Shown: positions 1 through 14,256, numbered from the stretch's first letter. The stretch: 64,000 bases of DNA from Fulvimarina pelagi HTCC2506 (GCF_000153705.1 NZ_DS022272.1:2155957-2219956); one strand, 5' to 3'. Numbers and translations are program-made. The notes: generated from the sequence alone by a model not told the origin.

Positions 1-36
1 GCCTCTCGTATTCTTCATTTGTCTTGATGGTCGCTC

Positions 37-1362
<1,326 letters not shown>

Positions 1363-1427
1363 TTATGACAGGCGGTTGCGGCTGAACAGTCGGAACCGGC
1401 AAATTCAAAGGTCCGATTGGGTGGAAA

Positions 1428-2261
1428 TCAAAACCCTTTAACCAGATCATCCAGTGCCTTGAGCCGTCCCAGCAGGTCCGGCATCCGGTCGAGCGGCACC
1501 ATGTTCGGGCCGTCCGAAGGCGCGTGGTCCGGGTCATCATGTGTCTCTATGAAAAGTCCGGCGACTCCGACGGCAACCGCGGCCCGCGCCAGAGTTTCAA
1601 CAAAGCGCCGCTCGCCACCAGAGGATCCGCCCTGGCCGCCCGGCTGCTGCACCGAATGGGTGGCGTCGAAGACGACCGGCGCACCGGTCTCGGCCATGAT
1701 CGGCAACGCGCGGAAGTCCGAGACCAAGGTATTGTAGCCGAAGGAGACGCCCCGCTCGGTAAGGAGCACGTTCGGATTTCCGCTCTCGGTCACCTTGGCG
1801 AGGACGTTCTTCATGTCCCAGGGCGCGAGGAACTGGCCCTTCTTGATGTTGACGACGCAGCCGGTTTTCGCGGCAGCAATCAGCAGGTCGGTCTGTCGGC
1901 AGAGAAAGGCCGGTATCTGCAAGATGTCGCAGACCTTGCCGGCTTCCGCGGCCTGCTCTTCGGTGTGAATGTCGGTGAGCACCGGCAGCCGGAGCTGGTC
2001 GCGGATTTCCGCGAAGACGGGAAGCGCATCGGAGAGGCCTATGCCGCGACGGCCCTTGAGGCTCGTGCGGTTCGCCTTGTCGAAGCTCGCCTTGAAGACA
2101 TAGCCGATCCCTAGATCCTCGGTGATCCGCTTCATCCGCTCGGCAATCATCATGGCATGGTCGCGACTCTCCATCTGGCAGGGGCCAGCGATCAGCGCAA
2201 AAGGCGAGGTGTTGGCAAAGTTCACCGTGGCGGCGGCGACCTGGTTGTGGATGAGATGCAT
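1428..2261 (-). CDS. kdsA: 3-deoxy-8-phosphooctulonate (KDO-8-P) synthase
   Basis: A 277-residue enzyme that condenses phosphoenolpyruvate with arabinose 5-phosphate to make KDO 8-phosphate for the lipopolysaccharide inner core. Family motifs are IAGPCQMES near the N-terminus, [28 protein letters not shown] and [14 protein letters not shown]. The cysteine at residue 28 (in AGPC) is where metal-dependent KDO8P synthases carry their metal ligand, whereas the E. coli type has asparagine, so this is probably the metal-dependent class (inference). It starts 8 bp after the upstream VOC-family gene stop, so the two are likely cotranscribed. Confidence 0.97.
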   Translation of the reverse strand: MHLIHNQVAAATVNFANTSPFALIAGPCQMESRDHAMMIAERMKRITEDLGIGYVFKASFDKANRTSLKGRRGIGLSDALPVFAEIRDQLRLPVLTDIHTEEQAAEAGKVCDILQIPAFLCRQTDLLIAAAKTGCVVNIKKGQFLAPWDMKNVLAKVTESGNPNVLLTERGVSFGYNTLVSDFRALPIMAETGAPVVFDATHSVQQPGGQGGSSGGERRFVETLARAAVAVGVAGLFIETHDDPDHAPSDGPNMVPLDRMPDLLGRLKALDDLVKGF

Positions 2262-2269
2262 GAGCTCGT

Positions 2270-3103
2270 TCAGCCGGTAAAGACGATGCGACCCGCCCCG
2301 TTCGGACAGGCGACGGCAAGATGCCCGTCTTCGTCCTCGAAGTCGATGGCGTGGCCGGCGAGCCGTGTGCGAAGCGCGTTGAGGTCCGATATCGTGATTG
2401 TCATCGCGCTGAGGGAAAACGAAGGCGCGTCTCCGCCACCGAACTCGACGAGGGTGACAGTGCTGTTCGGCAGATCGAAGCGGATTGTGCCGTCCTCGGT
2501 CTCCGCGCCCTCACCGCCGAAGACGGCGCAAAGATACGCCTCTGCGGCTTCGATATCGGTCGATGCGAACTCGAAGCCAGCGATGCTCTTCGCGCCGTTG
2601 GCATGGCGCATCAGACTTGCGCGATCGATCGCCAGCTGATGGCGCTGTTCGCAGAGGAACAGGCTGGGCGCACGCGGCCCGAAGTCCTTCACGAAAGCAA
2701 GGCGAAAGGCGAGCGTACCGGAGCTTGCGTCAGAAAGAGTTAGCGTGCGTTCGAAATCGACGGTCGCCTCTTCGGCAAGCCCGATGACGGCGAGACTTTC
2801 GCGGTCCGCCAGCGCATCTTCGGATTTGAGGGCAAGGGCGGAAAAGGCGGCCGGGTGCTTATCGCGGAAAGCTGCATCCCGGCGAACGAAGAGATTGCCG
2901 TCCCGATCCGCCGCCTCGCAGGCTTCCTCATCGAGACGCGCGAGCGGCTCGATGAAGAGACCATCCGCCAAATAGATACAAGCGTTGCCGGTGCCGAAGG
3001 GATGCTGCGCATCCGCAGCGACGGTGAAGCCGAGGCTCTCGAAAAACGCCCGTGCTTCTGAGAGCGCTGCGAACGGCATGACGACGTGATCGAGTTGGCG
3101 CAT
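2270..3103 (-). CDS. VOC-fold (glyoxalase/dioxygenase superfamily) protein
   Basis: A 277-residue protein beginning [10 protein letters not shown], a typical opening of the vicinal oxygen chelate fold. It appears to have two paired modules: an N-terminal one with a glyoxalase-like FFESLGFTV segment, and a C-terminal one around residues 155-240. I chose the ATG at 3103 because a GGAGGGG ribosome site sits about 7 bp upstream; the frame stays open about 30 codons further but without such a site. It lies between pyrG and kdsA. Substrate and reaction are unknown. Confidence 0.85.
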   Translation of the reverse strand: MRQLDHVVMPFAALSEARAFFESLGFTVAADAQHPFGTGNACIYLADGLFIEPLARLDEEACEAADRDGNLFVRRDAAFRDKHPAAFSALALKSEDALADRESLAVIGLAEEATVDFERTLTLSDASSGTLAFRLAFVKDFGPRAPSLFLCEQRHQLAIDRASLMRHANGAKSIAGFEFASTDIEAAEAYLCAVFGGEGAETEDGTIRFDLPNSTVTLVEFGGGDAPSFSLSAMTITISDLNALRTRLAGHAIDFEDEDGHLAVACPNGAGRIVFTG

Positions 3104-3134
3104 GGAAATCCCCTCCAGGTCTCCGGCGTCGAGA

Positions 3135-4826
<1,692 letters not shown>

Positions 4827-4830
4827 TCAC

Positions 4831-4860
4831 AAAGAAAGCGGGGCACCGTGGGCACCCCGC
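4831..4860 (-). terminator. Rho-independent terminator after secG
   Basis: A near-perfect GC-rich inverted repeat (arms GCGGGGTGCCC and GTGCCCCGC, loop of about 3 bases, 4838-4860) is followed on the minus strand by TTTCTTT. It lies 60 bp past the secG stop and before pyrG, so it should limit read-through from secG into pyrG. Confidence 0.85.
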
Positions 4861-4920
4861 TCGATATTAACGGCTACAGCAGAACGCTTGTCGATCAGCC
4901 GATTGCTGGGAAGTCGAACT

Positions 4921-5697
4921 TCAGTTCTGCGGCTCTTCGTTCGAGAGCGGTTCCTCAGGCACCTGTTCGACGGCAGACTGGTCTTCGACCGGCGGAACGA
5001 AAGCTGGATCAGCAGCATTGGGCGCGGTTTCGCCCGGATTGGCCGGGATCTCGCCAGCCTCGGTGTCTGACGCCTCACCTTCAGGCTTGTCGCTCGCAGG
5101 CTCGCCCTCGCCTGACTGTTCAGGCTGGTCTAGCAGCAGACTGTTGTCTGCACCGGTCGCTGCCGCCGGCGACTCGTTTGTCGGCGCCTGCGTTTCGGGG
5201 GCAGCTGGAGCCGGCGTTGCTGTCTCAGAGGCATTGCCGCTAGAGGCATCGGGGATAAGCGATGGCGAGTCGGTCGCCCCGGTCTCGGCGGCATCAGAGC
5301 CCTCCCCGCCAGCGGCATTGTCAGCCGGCGCGGCTGTGCCTGCATCTCCAGTGGCGGCGCCGCTTGCGCCCTCGTCTTCACTCGGCAGTCCGCCAAGCTG
5401 GTCGAGAAGGCTGCCGCCATCCGTGGACTGACCCTGGTTCGATGGAAGCTGGTCGAGAATGTCTGTCGGCTGCGACCCATAGCGCGCAAGGATGCCGAGC
5501 GAGAGCGAGGTGATGAAGAAGCCTGCTGCGAGGATGCCCGTCGTTTTGGTCAGCGCGTTTGCCGCGCCGCGCGCCGACATCATACCACCGCCACCGCCAC
5601 CGATGCCGAGGGCACCGCCTTCGGAGCGCTGGAGAAGCACCACCACGACGAGCGCGATGACGATCATCAGATGGATGACGATAAGGATGGTTTCCAT
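4921..5697 (-). CDS. secG: Protein translocase subunit SecG with long acidic tail
   Basis: A 258-residue inner-membrane subunit of the SecYEG preprotein channel. Residues 1-22 form the first membrane helix, followed by the conserved RSEGGALGIGGGGGGMMSAR loop and a second helix at about residues 52-70. Everything after about residue 75 is a low-complexity, acidic, Ala/Pro/Ser/Gly-rich tail of roughly 180 residues. E. coli SecG is about 110 residues, so the tail is an extension; shorter ones are common in alphaproteobacteria. It is leftward of tpiA and ends in its own terminator. Confidence 0.93.
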   Translation of the reverse strand: METILIVIHLMIVIALVVVVLLQRSEGGALGIGGGGGGMMSARGAANALTKTTGILAAGFFITSLSLGILARYGSQPTDILDQLPSNQGQSTDGGSLLDQLGGLPSEDEGASGAATGDAGTAAPADNAAGGEGSDAAETGATDSPSLIPDASSGNASETATPAPAAPETQAPTNESPAAATGADNSLLLDQPEQSGEGEPASDKPEGEASDTEAGEIPANPGETAPNAADPAFVPPVEDQSAVEQVPEEPLSNEEPQN

Positions 5698-5761
5698 GAA
5701 TGATCCAGGACGCGCGAGACGATCTTACGTTGATTGCGCGCCTTCTAAAGACAATGGCTTG

Positions 5762-6571
5762 CTATTCCAAGCCCATTTCAAGGTCCGAGAAGTCGGGTTC
5801 GAAGGGATCGCGGCCATTGGGCCGCGCCGCGGCCTCGCATATCGCAATAAAATCTTCCGCCTTCAAGCTCGCCCCACCTACGAGCGCTCCATCGACGTTC
5901 TCAGTATGCAAGAGGTCGAAGGCGTTGTCGGGCTTCACCGACCCGCCGTAGAGGATGCGAATGGCCGAACCGGTGTCGCCACCGAAGCGCTCGGAGAGGG
6001 TCTTGCGAATAAAGCCGTGCGCCTCCGCGACGTCGTCCGAGGTTGCTGTGCGACCGGTACCGATCGCCCAGATCGGCTCGTAGGCCACGACAAGATTGTC
6101 CGCCGTGGCACCATCGGGGAGCGATCCGGCCAACTGCTCGCCGAGCCGATCGAGCGTCCGACCCTCGTCACGTTCTTCCTGGCTCTCGCCGATGCAGACG
6201 ATTGCGGTCAGCTTGGCCCGCCAGGCCGCTTCCACCTTGGCGCGGACCATTTCGTCGCTCTCGCCATGGTCGGCACGGCGCTCGGAATGTCCGACGATCA
6301 CATAGGTCGCACCAACATCCTTGAGCATTTCCGCAGCGACATCGCCAGTATGCGCGCCGCTCGCCTCGGCATGGCAGTCCTGGCCGCCGACCTTGGCCGC
6401 GTTGTGCAGGATGCCACGGCTCGCCGAGAGCATCGTCGCGGGCGGACAGACCACGACGTCTGTGCCTTCGGTACGACCGTCCTTGATGGCGTCGGCAATC
6501 CCCTTCAATTCGGTCAGGGATCGCAGCGTGCCGTTCATCTTCCAATTGCCGGCAATGAGTGGCGTCGTCAT
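5762..6571 (-). CDS. tpiA: Triosephosphate isomerase
   Basis: A 269-residue glycolytic enzyme that interconverts dihydroxyacetone phosphate and glyceraldehyde 3-phosphate. The start at 6571 gives [14 protein letters not shown], which carries the catalytic lysine; in-frame sequence further upstream is not conserved. The catalytic histidine lies in GHSERR and the catalytic glutamate in [12 protein letters not shown]. It is slightly longer than the usual 250 residues because of a C-terminal stretch. It is divergent from ppiD across a 170-bp gap that should contain both promoters. Confidence 0.97.
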   Translation of the reverse strand: MTTPLIAGNWKMNGTLRSLTELKGIADAIKDGRTEGTDVVVCPPATMLSASRGILHNAAKVGGQDCHAEASGAHTGDVAAEMLKDVGATYVIVGHSERRADHGESDEMVRAKVEAAWRAKLTAIVCIGESQEERDEGRTLDRLGEQLAGSLPDGATADNLVVAYEPIWAIGTGRTATSDDVAEAHGFIRKTLSERFGGDTGSAIRILYGGSVKPDNAFDLLHTENVDGALVGGASLKAEDFIAICEAAARPNGRDPFEPDFSDLEMGLE

Positions 6572-6741
6572 ATTGAGCCCTTCCGGGAACGCTGAAGCAC
6601 TTGTTTCGGCCTTGGAACTACCGCCTCGAAAGTCCGAAATCAATCGGCAGGCGGCGTCTTGCACCGGTCGCGCCTTGTTTCCTAATAAGAACGCAAGTAC
6701 GCCGCCCGAAAGAATAGCGGCCGGATATTCAGGGGAGTGAC

Positions 6742-8631
6742 ATGCTCAATTCGCTGCGCAAAGCGACGACAGGCTGGACCGCCAAGATCCTGCTCGGTCT
6801 TTTGGTGATCAGTTTCGCCGTCTGGGGGATTGGCGACGTCTTTCGCTCGGGCAACCAGAACGCAGTCCTGAGCGTCGGTGAGACCGACGTGCCGCTCGCC
6901 GAATACGCTCTCACCTACAATCAGGCGAGTTCCGGCATCGCAAGGCAGCTCGGCCGACCGCTAACGCCGGAAGAAGCGGCGACCTTCGGGATCGACCAGG
7001 CGGTGCTATCGCAGCTGGTGTCGGGCGCTGTACTGACGGAACAGGCCCGGAATATCGGCCTCGGCATCTCCGACGAGCGCTTGGCGCGGCTCATCGCCGA
7101 CGATCCGAGCTTCCAAGACGCTTCCGGCAATTTCTCGCGCGCCCAGTTCCGCAATCTCCTGAACCAGGCCCGTTTGCGCGAGTCCGACTATATTGAATTC
7201 CAGGAAGACGCGGCGATGCGCACTCAAATCGTCGACGCCGTCAGCAATGGGATCACACTTCCGAAGGCTTACGAGGAAGCGCTCGGACTGTTCAACGGCG
7301 AGCGGCGGAATGTCAGCTATATCTCCGTCGGACCGGGCGCGCTTGAAAGCGAGCCGGAGCCAAGTGACGAAGCGCTGCAGGCCTATTTCGAGGAGAACAA
7401 GCAGGATTACGCCGCGCCTGAATATCGCGGGCTTGCGGTCGCAAGGCTGACGCGTGAAACGATCGCCGACGAAAGCGCGATCACCGACGAACAGGTAGCG
7501 GCCGATTACGAGCAGTATCAAAGCCGTTATGGCGAGGCGGAGCGGCGCCAGGTCAGCCAAATCGTATTCGGCGACGAAGCGGCCGCCACCGAAGCCGCAG
7601 AGAAACTCGCTAACGGCGCGACCTTCGAGAACGTCGCCCGGGCCGCCGGCAAAAATCCGGCGGACACGGCGATCGGTCTCGTCACGCGCGAAGACATCCC
7701 GGATCCGAGCATCAGAGACGCAGCTTTCGCGCTCGAAAGCGGCCAGACCTCGGATGTGATCGACGGCCGGTTCGGACCGACGATCGTCCGGGTCTCGGAA
7801 ATCCAGGAGGCGAGCGTCACACCGCTCGAGGAGGTCGCGGGCGATATCCGCCGCGACCTTGCTCTCAACAATGCGAGCGATACCCTGAACGCGGCCTATC
7901 AGACCTACGAGGACGCCCGCGCCAGCGGCGCGACATTCGAGGAGGCGACGCAAGAGGCAGGTCTGAAGGTCGAGACCTATGAGGCGGTCGACAGCCAGGG
8001 GCGCAATCCCAGTGGTGAGGCGATCGAGGGCATCTCCGGAAACGGCGATCTTCTCGAGGAAGCGTTTCAGACCGAACCCGGCTTCGACAACATTCCGATC
8101 ACGACCGAGGACAACGGCTATCTGTTCTTCGACGTGACCGACATCCAGCCGGCGCGCGACCGCACGCTCGACGAAGTGCGTCAGCAGGTGGTTGACGACT
8201 GGACCCGCGACGAAACCCTGCGGCTCGTGGAAGAGCGGGCCGCGGCGCTCGCCGAGGAAGCGCGCGGCGGCAAATCTCTCGAAAACATTGCCGAGGAAAA
8301 CGGTCTCGAAGTCGCGAGCGCGGTCGGGATCACGCGCCAGAGCGGCGCCGGTGAGATCGGAGCACAGGCGAGTCAGGCGGCCTTCGCGAGCGGCCAGGGA
8401 TCGGTCGCCGCGGCGAAGGGGCGGGGCGAGTTGGAGCAGGTCGTTCTCAAGATAGACGAGGTGGCTCCGCCGGCCGCGCCGCTCGACAACGTGAACCGAA
8501 CGCAGATCGGCCAGGTCCAGACCGGGCTCACCAACGATCTCGTGCAGAGCTACGTGACCCGGGTTCAGGGCGAATACCCGCTGCAGATCTATCCGAACGG
8601 GATCGAGAACGCCAAGAGCCTGATGCGATGA
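6742..8631 (+). CDS. ppiD: PpiD-like periplasmic peptidylprolyl isomerase (SurA-N/PPIC)
   Basis: A 629-residue membrane-anchored folding factor. A single N-terminal membrane helix at about residues 16-34 ([19 protein letters not shown]) is followed by a periplasmic SurA-N-like chaperone region and a parvulin-type PPIC domain at roughly 260-370, where [13 protein letters not shown] begins the domain. The layout matches PpiD, which helps newly exported proteins fold at the Sec translocon; proximity to secG is consistent but not proof. It overlaps trpD by 4 bp and heads the trpD-trpC-moaC-moeA operon. Confidence 0.88.
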   Translation: MLNSLRKATTGWTAKILLGLLVISFAVWGIGDVFRSGNQNAVLSVGETDVPLAEYALTYNQASSGIARQLGRPLTPEEAATFGIDQAVLSQLVSGAVLTEQARNIGLGISDERLARLIADDPSFQDASGNFSRAQFRNLLNQARLRESDYIEFQEDAAMRTQIVDAVSNGITLPKAYEEALGLFNGERRNVSYISVGPGALESEPEPSDEALQAYFEENKQDYAAPEYRGLAVARLTRETIADESAITDEQVAADYEQYQSRYGEAERRQVSQIVFGDEAAATEAAEKLANGATFENVARAAGKNPADTAIGLVTREDIPDPSIRDAAFALESGQTSDVIDGRFGPTIVRVSEIQEASVTPLEEVAGDIRRDLALNNASDTLNAAYQTYEDARASGATFEEATQEAGLKVETYEAVDSQGRNPSGEAIEGISGNGDLLEEAFQTEPGFDNIPITTEDNGYLFFDVTDIQPARDRTLDEVRQQVVDDWTRDETLRLVEERAAALAEEARGGKSLENIAEENGLEVASAVGITRQSGAGEIGAQASQAAFASGQGSVAAAKGRGELEQVVLKIDEVAPPAAPLDNVNRTQIGQVQTGLTNDLVQSYVTRVQGEYPLQIYPNGIENAKSLMR

Positions 8632-9659
8632 GCGAGCGGATCAAACCCTATCTCGCCAAGGTCGCCGGCGGGAAGGCACTGACGCGGTCCGAAGCGGAAG
8701 CCGCGTTCTCAATACTGATGTCCGGAGAGGCGACGCCCGCGCAGATCGGCGGCCTGCTGATGGCGCTTCGCGTGCGCGGCGAGAGCGTCGACGAGATCGC
8801 CGGCGCCGTCTCGGCGATGCGGGCGAATATGACGCGCGTCGAGGCGCCGGAGGGCACCGTCGACATCGTCGGCACGGGCGGTGACAATTCCGGCACGGTG
8901 AACATCTCGACAGCCTCGGCCTTCGTCATTGCAGGCTGCGGGGTGCCTGTGGCCAAGCACGGCAACCGGGCGCTCTCGTCCCGTTCCGGCGCGGCGGATG
9001 TGCTGACGGCACTCGGCGTCGACATCGACCTCAAGCCGGATCAGCTCTCGAAAGTCATCAAGGAAGCTGGCCTCGCTTTCCTCTTCGCACCGAACCACCA
9101 TGCCGCGATGCGCCACGTTGGTCCGTCCCGCAAGGAGCTTGGGACGCGGACGATGTTCAACATTCTCGGGCCCATGACCAATCCAGCCGGAGTCACGCGC
9201 CTGCTTATCGGTGTCTTCGGTCCCGAATGGATCGAGCCAATGGCTAAGACCTTAAGGGAACTGGGAACCGAGGCGGCCTGGGTGGTCCATGGCGACGGCC
9301 TCGACGAGATGACGACGACTGGGGAGACGAAAGTTGCGGAGCTGAAGAACGGCGAAATCCAAACCTTTTCCGTCAACCCCGAGGATGTCGGGCTGAAGGT
9401 CGCGCATCTCTCCGACATCCGCGGTGGGGAAGCGGCCGACAACGCGCTGCGCCTCTCGGCCCTCCTCGATGGCAAAGCCGGTGCCTATCGCGATATCGTG
9501 TGCCTCAATTCCGGCGGCGCGCTGGTCGTCGCAGGTAAGGCGAGCGACCTCGGCGAAGGTGTGCGAATGGCGCAAGACGCGATCGACGGCGGCAGCGCGA
9601 AGGCCGCGCTCGACCGGCTGGTCAGCGTCACCCAGCGCCTCGGAAAGAACGCGGCATGA
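8628..9659 (+). CDS. trpD: Anthranilate phosphoribosyltransferase
   Basis: A 343-residue tryptophan pathway enzyme that joins anthranilate to PRPP. The PRPP/metal motifs [14 protein letters not shown] and [12 protein letters not shown] are clear, with [10 protein letters not shown] later in the chain. The ATG overlaps the ppiD stop (ATGA) and the trpC start overlaps its own stop in the same way, so translation is coupled along the operon. Confidence 0.97.
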   Translation: MSERIKPYLAKVAGGKALTRSEAEAAFSILMSGEATPAQIGGLLMALRVRGESVDEIAGAVSAMRANMTRVEAPEGTVDIVGTGGDNSGTVNISTASAFVIAGCGVPVAKHGNRALSSRSGAADVLTALGVDIDLKPDQLSKVIKEAGLAFLFAPNHHAAMRHVGPSRKELGTRTMFNILGPMTNPAGVTRLLIGVFGPEWIEPMAKTLRELGTEAAWVVHGDGLDEMTTTGETKVAELKNGEIQTFSVNPEDVGLKVAHLSDIRGGEAADNALRLSALLDGKAGAYRDIVCLNSGGALVVAGKASDLGEGVRMAQDAIDGGSAKAALDRLVSVTQRLGKNAA

Positions 9660-10486
9660 GCGACACCGAGACCGCCGTCGACATCCTGAACCGTATCGAA
9701 GCTTACAAGCGCGAGGAGATCGCGGCCGCGAAATCGCGCAAGAGTCTCGACGATCTAGAAAGCGAGATCGCGCAAGCAGAACCGCCGCGCGGCTTCGTCG
9801 AAGCGATCCGCAACCGGACCGAGAGCGGCGGATTGGCGCTGATCGCCGAGGTGAAGAAGGCGAGCCCATCCAAGGGCGTGATCCGCGATGATTTCGACCC
9901 GGTTGCGATTGCCGAGGCCTACGAGCGCGGTGGGGCGGCCTGTCTCTCGGTCCTCACCGACGAGCCGAGCTTCATGGGAAGCCCGGACTACCTGACGGCA
10001 GCGCGGGCCGCCACCCAGCTCCCGGCGCTGCGCAAGGACTTCATGTACGACACCTATCAGGTTGCCGAAGCGCGGGCTTGGGGCGCCGATGCGATCCTCG
10101 TCATCATGGCGGCGGTCGACGACGCGACCGCGCTTGCCCTTGAGGACGCCGCGATCGCCTACGGCATGGACGTGCTGGTGGAAGTGCACGACGAGGCCGA
10201 GACAGAACGTGCGCTCAAGCTGCGCTCGCCGCTGATCGGGATCAACAATCGCAATCTCCGCACGTTCGAGACCTCTCTCGCAACAGCCGAGACACTGGCG
10301 GCGATGGTTCCCGAGGATCGGACCATCGTCGGCGAAAGCGGTATCTTCACCCACGCCGACTGCCTGAGGCTGAGCGATCGCGGCATTCGCAGCTTCCTCG
10401 TCGGCGAAAGCCTTATGCGTCAGGCGGATGTCGAGGCGGCAACTCGCGTTCTTCTCGGCGGACAGCGCCCGGACATGCCCCATTGA
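9656..10486 (+). CDS. trpC: Indole-3-glycerol phosphate synthase
   Basis: A 276-residue TIM-barrel enzyme that closes the indole ring in tryptophan synthesis. Signature segments are [24 protein letters not shown] with the catalytic lysine, [21 protein letters not shown] and VGESGI. The start overlaps trpD by 4 bp. Its TGA stop is embedded in the TTG start of moaC, so the next gene is translated by coupling. Confidence 0.97.
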   Translation: MSDTETAVDILNRIEAYKREEIAAAKSRKSLDDLESEIAQAEPPRGFVEAIRNRTESGGLALIAEVKKASPSKGVIRDDFDPVAIAEAYERGGAACLSVLTDEPSFMGSPDYLTAARAATQLPALRKDFMYDTYQVAEARAWGADAILVIMAAVDDATALALEDAAIAYGMDVLVEVHDEAETERALKLRSPLIGINNRNLRTFETSLATAETLAAMVPEDRTIVGESGIFTHADCLRLSDRGIRSFLVGESLMRQADVEAATRVLLGGQRPDMPH

Positions 10487-10995
10487 GCGACGCAAACCGA
10501 AAGGCGGGGGACCGGCTGACCCATCTCGATGAGACCGGCTCGGCCTCGATGGTCGACGTCGGTGACAAGTCCGAAACCGTGCGTGTCGCGACGGCGGAAG
10601 GCTTCGTGCGCATGAAGCCGGAGACGCTAGCGCTGATCCGCGACGGGCAGGCGAAGAAGGGCGACGTCGTCGGGATCGCGCGGATAGCGGGCATCATGGC
10701 TGCCAAGCGGACGCACGAACTGATCCCGCTCTGCCATCCGCTGCTTCTGAACAAGATCGGCGTTGAGATCGAGATGGACAATGCGCTGCCCGGCTTGCGC
10801 CTGACGGCCATCGCCCGTGTCTCCGGCAAGACGGGCGTCGAGATGGAAGCGCTCACAGCCGTTTCGGTGGCCTGCCTCACCGTCTACGACATGGCGAAAG
10901 CGGTGGACCGTGAAATGGAGATCGGCGGCATCCGGCTTCTCACCAAATCCGGCGGCAAGTCGGGCGACTTCCAGGCCGGGGCTCGGGACGCATGA
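10483..10995 (+). CDS. moaC: Cyclic pyranopterin monophosphate synthase
   Basis: A 170-residue molybdenum cofactor enzyme that forms cyclic pyranopterin monophosphate downstream of MoaA. Conserved motifs are [20 protein letters not shown] and [18 protein letters not shown] accept the TTG codon at 10483 as the start because it overlaps the trpC stop as TTGA, the same coupling used by every other junction in this operon, and it gives the usual family length. It is translationally coupled to moeA. Confidence 0.95.
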   Translation: MSDANRKAGDRLTHLDETGSASMVDVGDKSETVRVATAEGFVRMKPETLALIRDGQAKKGDVVGIARIAGIMAAKRTHELIPLCHPLLLNKIGVEIEMDNALPGLRLTAIARVSGKTGVEMEALTAVSVACLTVYDMAKAVDREMEIGGIRLLTKSGGKSGDFQAGARDA

Positions 10996-12200
10996 GCCTG
11001 CTTCCGGTCGAGGACGCCCATGCCCGCGTCCTCGCGGGCGCCGAACCGATCGCGCGGACGGAGACGGTTTCCTTGCGCGCCGCGCGGGGGCGCGTTCTGG
11101 CCGAAGACATTCTCGCTCGGCGGACCCAACCCGGCTTCGCCGCCTCGGCGATGGACGGATACGCCGTAAGGGCCGACGACGCGGCCCGTGGCGCGGTGCT
11201 TCAGGTCGTCGGGGAGGCCGCCGCCGGCCATGGCTGGACCGGATCGATCGCAACCGGCGAAGCACTGCGGATCTTCACCGGCGCGCCGCTCCCCGAAGGC
11301 GCCGACAGCGTCCTCATTCAAGAAGATGCGGAGCCGGCGGGAGACGACCGCATCCGCGTGAGTGAGGCACCCTCGCGTGGCGATCACATCCGGCGGGCGG
11401 GCGTCGACTTCTCTGAAGGCGACCGGCTCCTTTCTGCCGGAACGGTGCTTTCCGCCGGTGCCATCGCTTTGGCGGCAAGCGGCGGACATCCCGCATTAAC
11501 GGTGCGTGCTCGGCCGAGGATCGCGATCCTCGCGACCGGCGACGAACTCGTGATGCCGGGCGAGACCGTCGGCCCACACCAGATCGTCGCCTCGAACACC
11601 TTCGGCATCGCGGCACTGGCCGAGGAAGCCGGCGGCGAGGCGATCCAATGCGGCATCGCTGGCGACGACGTTGCGGAAATCGCGGCGCGCTTCGACGAGG
11701 CGGTCGCTGAGGGGGCCGACGTCTTCGTGACGATCGGCGGGGCCTCCGTCGGCAAGCACGATCTCGTCGGCAAGGTGTTCGCCTCGCGGGATGTCGATCT
11801 CGATTTCTGGAAGGTGGCGATGCGGCCCGGCAAGCCGTTCATGGCCGGACGGAAGGGTTCGCTCCGGATCGCCGGCCTGCCCGGCAATCCCGCTTCCTCG
11901 CTCGTCGCGGCGACGCTCTTTCTCGCCCCGCTCATCCGCCGGCTTGCGGGGTTCCCCGACCGCCCGCTCTATCACGACGGCGTTTTTGCCGAGGCGATGC
12001 CGGAGAACGGCGCGCGGGCCAATTTCGTGCGAGCGGTCTTCGAGGGTTTTGAGGGAACACGGCCAAGGCTGAGGCCGCTCGGAAAGCAGGATTCCTCACT
12101 GCTTTCCGTATATGCGCGGGCCGACGCGCTTCTCATGCGGCCGGTCGATGCGCCGCCGGCGAAAGTCGGCGATCCGTGCCGTTACGTGGCGCTCGACTGA
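10992..12200 (+). CDS. moeA: Molybdopterin molybdenumtransferase
   Basis: A 402-residue enzyme that inserts molybdate into adenylylated molybdopterin. It shows the MoeA layout, with SAMDGYAV near residue 50, a MoCF-biosynthesis core containing ATGDELV and [11 protein letters not shown], the [12 protein letters not shown] loop, and a C-terminal domain IV. The ATGA overlap with moaC makes it the last gene of the ppiD-trpDC-moaC-moeA operon. In many Rhizobiales lexA follows here; in this window clpS faces it instead. Confidence 0.96.
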   Translation: MSLLPVEDAHARVLAGAEPIARTETVSLRAARGRVLAEDILARRTQPGFAASAMDGYAVRADDAARGAVLQVVGEAAAGHGWTGSIATGEALRIFTGAPLPEGADSVLIQEDAEPAGDDRIRVSEAPSRGDHIRRAGVDFSEGDRLLSAGTVLSAGAIALAASGGHPALTVRARPRIAILATGDELVMPGETVGPHQIVASNTFGIAALAEEAGGEAIQCGIAGDDVAEIAARFDEAVAEGADVFVTIGGASVGKHDLVGKVFASRDVDLDFWKVAMRPGKPFMAGRKGSLRIAGLPGNPASSLVAATLFLAPLIRRLAGFPDRPLYHDGVFAEAMPENGARANFVRAVFEGFEGTRPRLRPLGKQDSSLLSVYARADALLMRPVDAPPAKVGDPCRYVALD

Positions 12201-12217
12201 GCCTATTCCTCAGGCTC
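12199..12217. terminator. Weak hairpin shared by convergent moeA and clpS ends
   Basis: An inverted repeat GAGCCT-N7-AGGCTC spans the two facing stop codons (moeA ends 12200, clpS ends 12203). The stem is only 6 bp and has no strong T tract, so it is at best a modest bidirectional terminator. Confidence 0.4.
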
Positions 12218-12508
12218 CGTCGAGAAGAGCAACGGATAGCCGTGCTCCTTGGCAAGGTCCGTCGCCTCGCTCGCTTTCGTCTCGGCGACATCCCGCGGAT
12301 AGACGGAGACGACGCAAGAACCCTTTTGATGCGCCGTCATCATCACAGTCTCCGCCTGACTGTCGCTCAAGCGGAAGACCGCGCGCAGCACCATGACGAC
12401 GAATTCGCGCGGCGTGTAGTCGTCGTTGAGGAGCAGGACCTTGTAGAGTTTCGGCCGTTCGACCTTCGGCTTCACCCGGGTCTTGCGTTCGACGGTGGTG
12501 TCGGCCAT
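12203..12508 (-). CDS. clpS: ATP-dependent Clp protease adaptor ClpS
   Basis: A 101-residue adaptor that delivers N-degron substrates to ClpAP. The core LYKVLLLNDDYTPREFVV and the helix VLRAVFRLSDSQAETVMM are family signatures, including the acidic pair that contacts the N-terminal residue. It is convergent with moeA and divergent from the aldo/keto reductase. clpA is not in the window. Confidence 0.96.
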   Translation of the reverse strand: MADTTVERKTRVKPKVERPKLYKVLLLNDDYTPREFVVMVLRAVFRLSDSQAETVMMTAHQKGSCVVSVYPRDVAETKASEATDLAKEHGYPLLFSTEPEE

Positions 12509-12684
12509 GGCAGGCTCCAGGAATTGCTCGTGCAGGCTTGCCGCTCCCCTACTGGTTCTCGGCCTTGCTTACAACGCTGCGTTCGGTCTTCTGCTCTCGC
12601 TTGAACTCGCAAACCGGGTATCTAGCTTGCGTACGCGCGCCTAAGCGCCATCGCATCGCCTCCCTATCCGGAAGGATCCTCCCC

Positions 12685-13734
12685 ATGAAGAAACGCCCGC
12701 TCGGCCGCACCGGCCTCTCCGTGTCCGAAATCTGCCTGGGCACGATGACCTTCGGCAGCCAAAACACGGAAGCGGAGGCCCATGCCCAGCTCGACAGGGC
12801 CGTCGAATGCGGCGTCGACTTCGTCGATACGGCCGAGATGTATCCGACAACGCCGATGGCGAAGGAGACGATCGGCCGGACGGAAGAATATCTCGGCAGT
12901 TGGTTTTCCAAGCCGGGCAATCGGGAAAAGGTGATCCTCGCGACAAAGATCACCGGCGAAGGCAATATGAAGGTCCGCGACGGTGCGCGCATCAATCGCG
13001 AGACGATGACGGAGGCGGTCGAGGGCAGCCTAAAGCGGCTGAAGACCGATGTGATTGATCTCTACCAGCTGCACTGGCCGAACCGGGGCTCCTACCACTT
13101 CCGCAAGTCCTGGACCTTCGACCCGAGCCATCAGGACGGCGACCAAGCCAAGGACGAGATGGTGGAAATTCTTCAGACGTTCGCCGATTTCCAAAAGGCC
13201 GGCAAGCTGAAGCATTTCGGCCTGTCGAACGACACGGCCTGGGGCACGACGCGCTTCTGCACCCTTGCCGAGGCGCACGATCTGCCCCGCCCGGTCTCGA
13301 TCCAGAACGAATACAGCCTGATGTGCCGCTATTTCGATCTCGATCTGGCGGAGACCTCGATCCACGAGGATGTCGGGCTCATGTGCTACACGCCGCTGGC
13401 GGCGGGGCTGTTGACGGGGAAGTATTCAGGCGGCTCCATCCCCGAGGGCTCGCGCGGCGCGATCAACACCGGGCTCGGCGGGCGGCTGACTTCGACGGGC
13501 TATGCGATCGAGGCCGCAGACGAATACGTCGCCGTCGCGAAGAAACACGGGCTCGATCCGGCGCAAATGGCCATCGCCTTCTGTCTGACGCGACCGTTCA
13601 TGGCCTCGGTCATCATCGGCGCGACGACGATGAAGCAGCTCGACACGGCATTGGGGGCAGCGGATATCACCCTCAACGACGACGTGATGGATGACATCGC
13701 CGCCGTCTACAAGCGCTGGCCGATCCCGATGTGA
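12685..13734 (+). CDS. Aldo/keto reductase, Tas-like
   Basis: A 349-residue NADPH-dependent oxidoreductase of the aldo/keto reductase superfamily. The opening MKKRPLGRTGLSVSEICLG, the catalytic DTAEMYP tyrosine region, the LATKI lysine, and YQLHWPNRG match the Tas subgroup. The start at 12685 follows a GGAAGGA ribosome site by about 7 bp; an in-frame upstream start would add 49 unconserved residues. The physiological substrate cannot be deduced. Confidence 0.92.
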   Translation: MKKRPLGRTGLSVSEICLGTMTFGSQNTEAEAHAQLDRAVECGVDFVDTAEMYPTTPMAKETIGRTEEYLGSWFSKPGNREKVILATKITGEGNMKVRDGARINRETMTEAVEGSLKRLKTDVIDLYQLHWPNRGSYHFRKSWTFDPSHQDGDQAKDEMVEILQTFADFQKAGKLKHFGLSNDTAWGTTRFCTLAEAHDLPRPVSIQNEYSLMCRYFDLDLAETSIHEDVGLMCYTPLAAGLLTGKYSGGSIPEGSRGAINTGLGGRLTSTGYAIEAADEYVAVAKKHGLDPAQMAIAFCLTRPFMASVIIGATTMKQLDTALGAADITLNDDVMDDIAAVYKRWPIPM

Positions 13735-13755
13735 GGGCGGGGAGCCTTCGGCCCC

Positions 13756-14256
13756 TCACCCGTTCTTCAGGACTTTGGCCAGTTCCCGTTGTTCCTCGTC
13801 GGACAGCGTCGGCGTCTTTGGCTGGTCCTTGCGGCGCCGGCGCATCGCGACGAACGCGTAACCTGCACCGGCGAAGAGCACGACGATCGGGGTGACCCAA
13901 AGGGCAACTGTGCCGGCCGAGACACGGGGCTGAAGCAGGACGAACTCGCCGTAGCGCGAAACGAGATAGTCGATGACCTCCTTGTTCGTATCGCCGGCAA
14001 CGAGGCGCTCGCGCACGAGGACGCGCAGGTCCTTGGCAAGGCCGGCATTGGAATCGTCGATCGACTGGTTCTGGCAGACCATGCAGCGCAGGCCCGCGGA
14101 GAGTTGCCGTGCCCGTGCTTCTAGCGCGGGATCGTCGAGGACTTCGTCCGGTTCGACAGCATAGGCCGGCGACGGAGCGAAACCATCACCGGGGGCACTC
14201 ATCAAGAGGGCGGTTGCCAGAGCGATCGCTACGACCAGTTTCGATTGCATCCTCAC
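13756..14256 (-). CDS. ccmH: Cytochrome c-type biogenesis protein CcmH (CycL)
   Basis: A 166-residue periplasmic thiol reductase for apocytochrome c in system I maturation. An N-terminal signal/anchor is followed by [15 protein letters not shown] with the redox CxxC at Cys58 and Cys61, and a second membrane helix near residues 105-125. Its ATG overlaps the ccmF stop by 4 bp; it is the last gene of ccmI-ccmE-ccmF-ccmH. Confidence 0.96.
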   Translation of the reverse strand: MRMQSKLVVAIALATALLMSAPGDGFAPSPAYAVEPDEVLDDPALEARARQLSAGLRCMVCQNQSIDDSNAGLAKDLRVLVRERLVAGDTNKEVIDYLVSRYGEFVLLQPRVSAGTVALWVTPIVVLFAGAGYAFVAMRRRRKDQPKTPTLSDEEQRELAKVLKNG

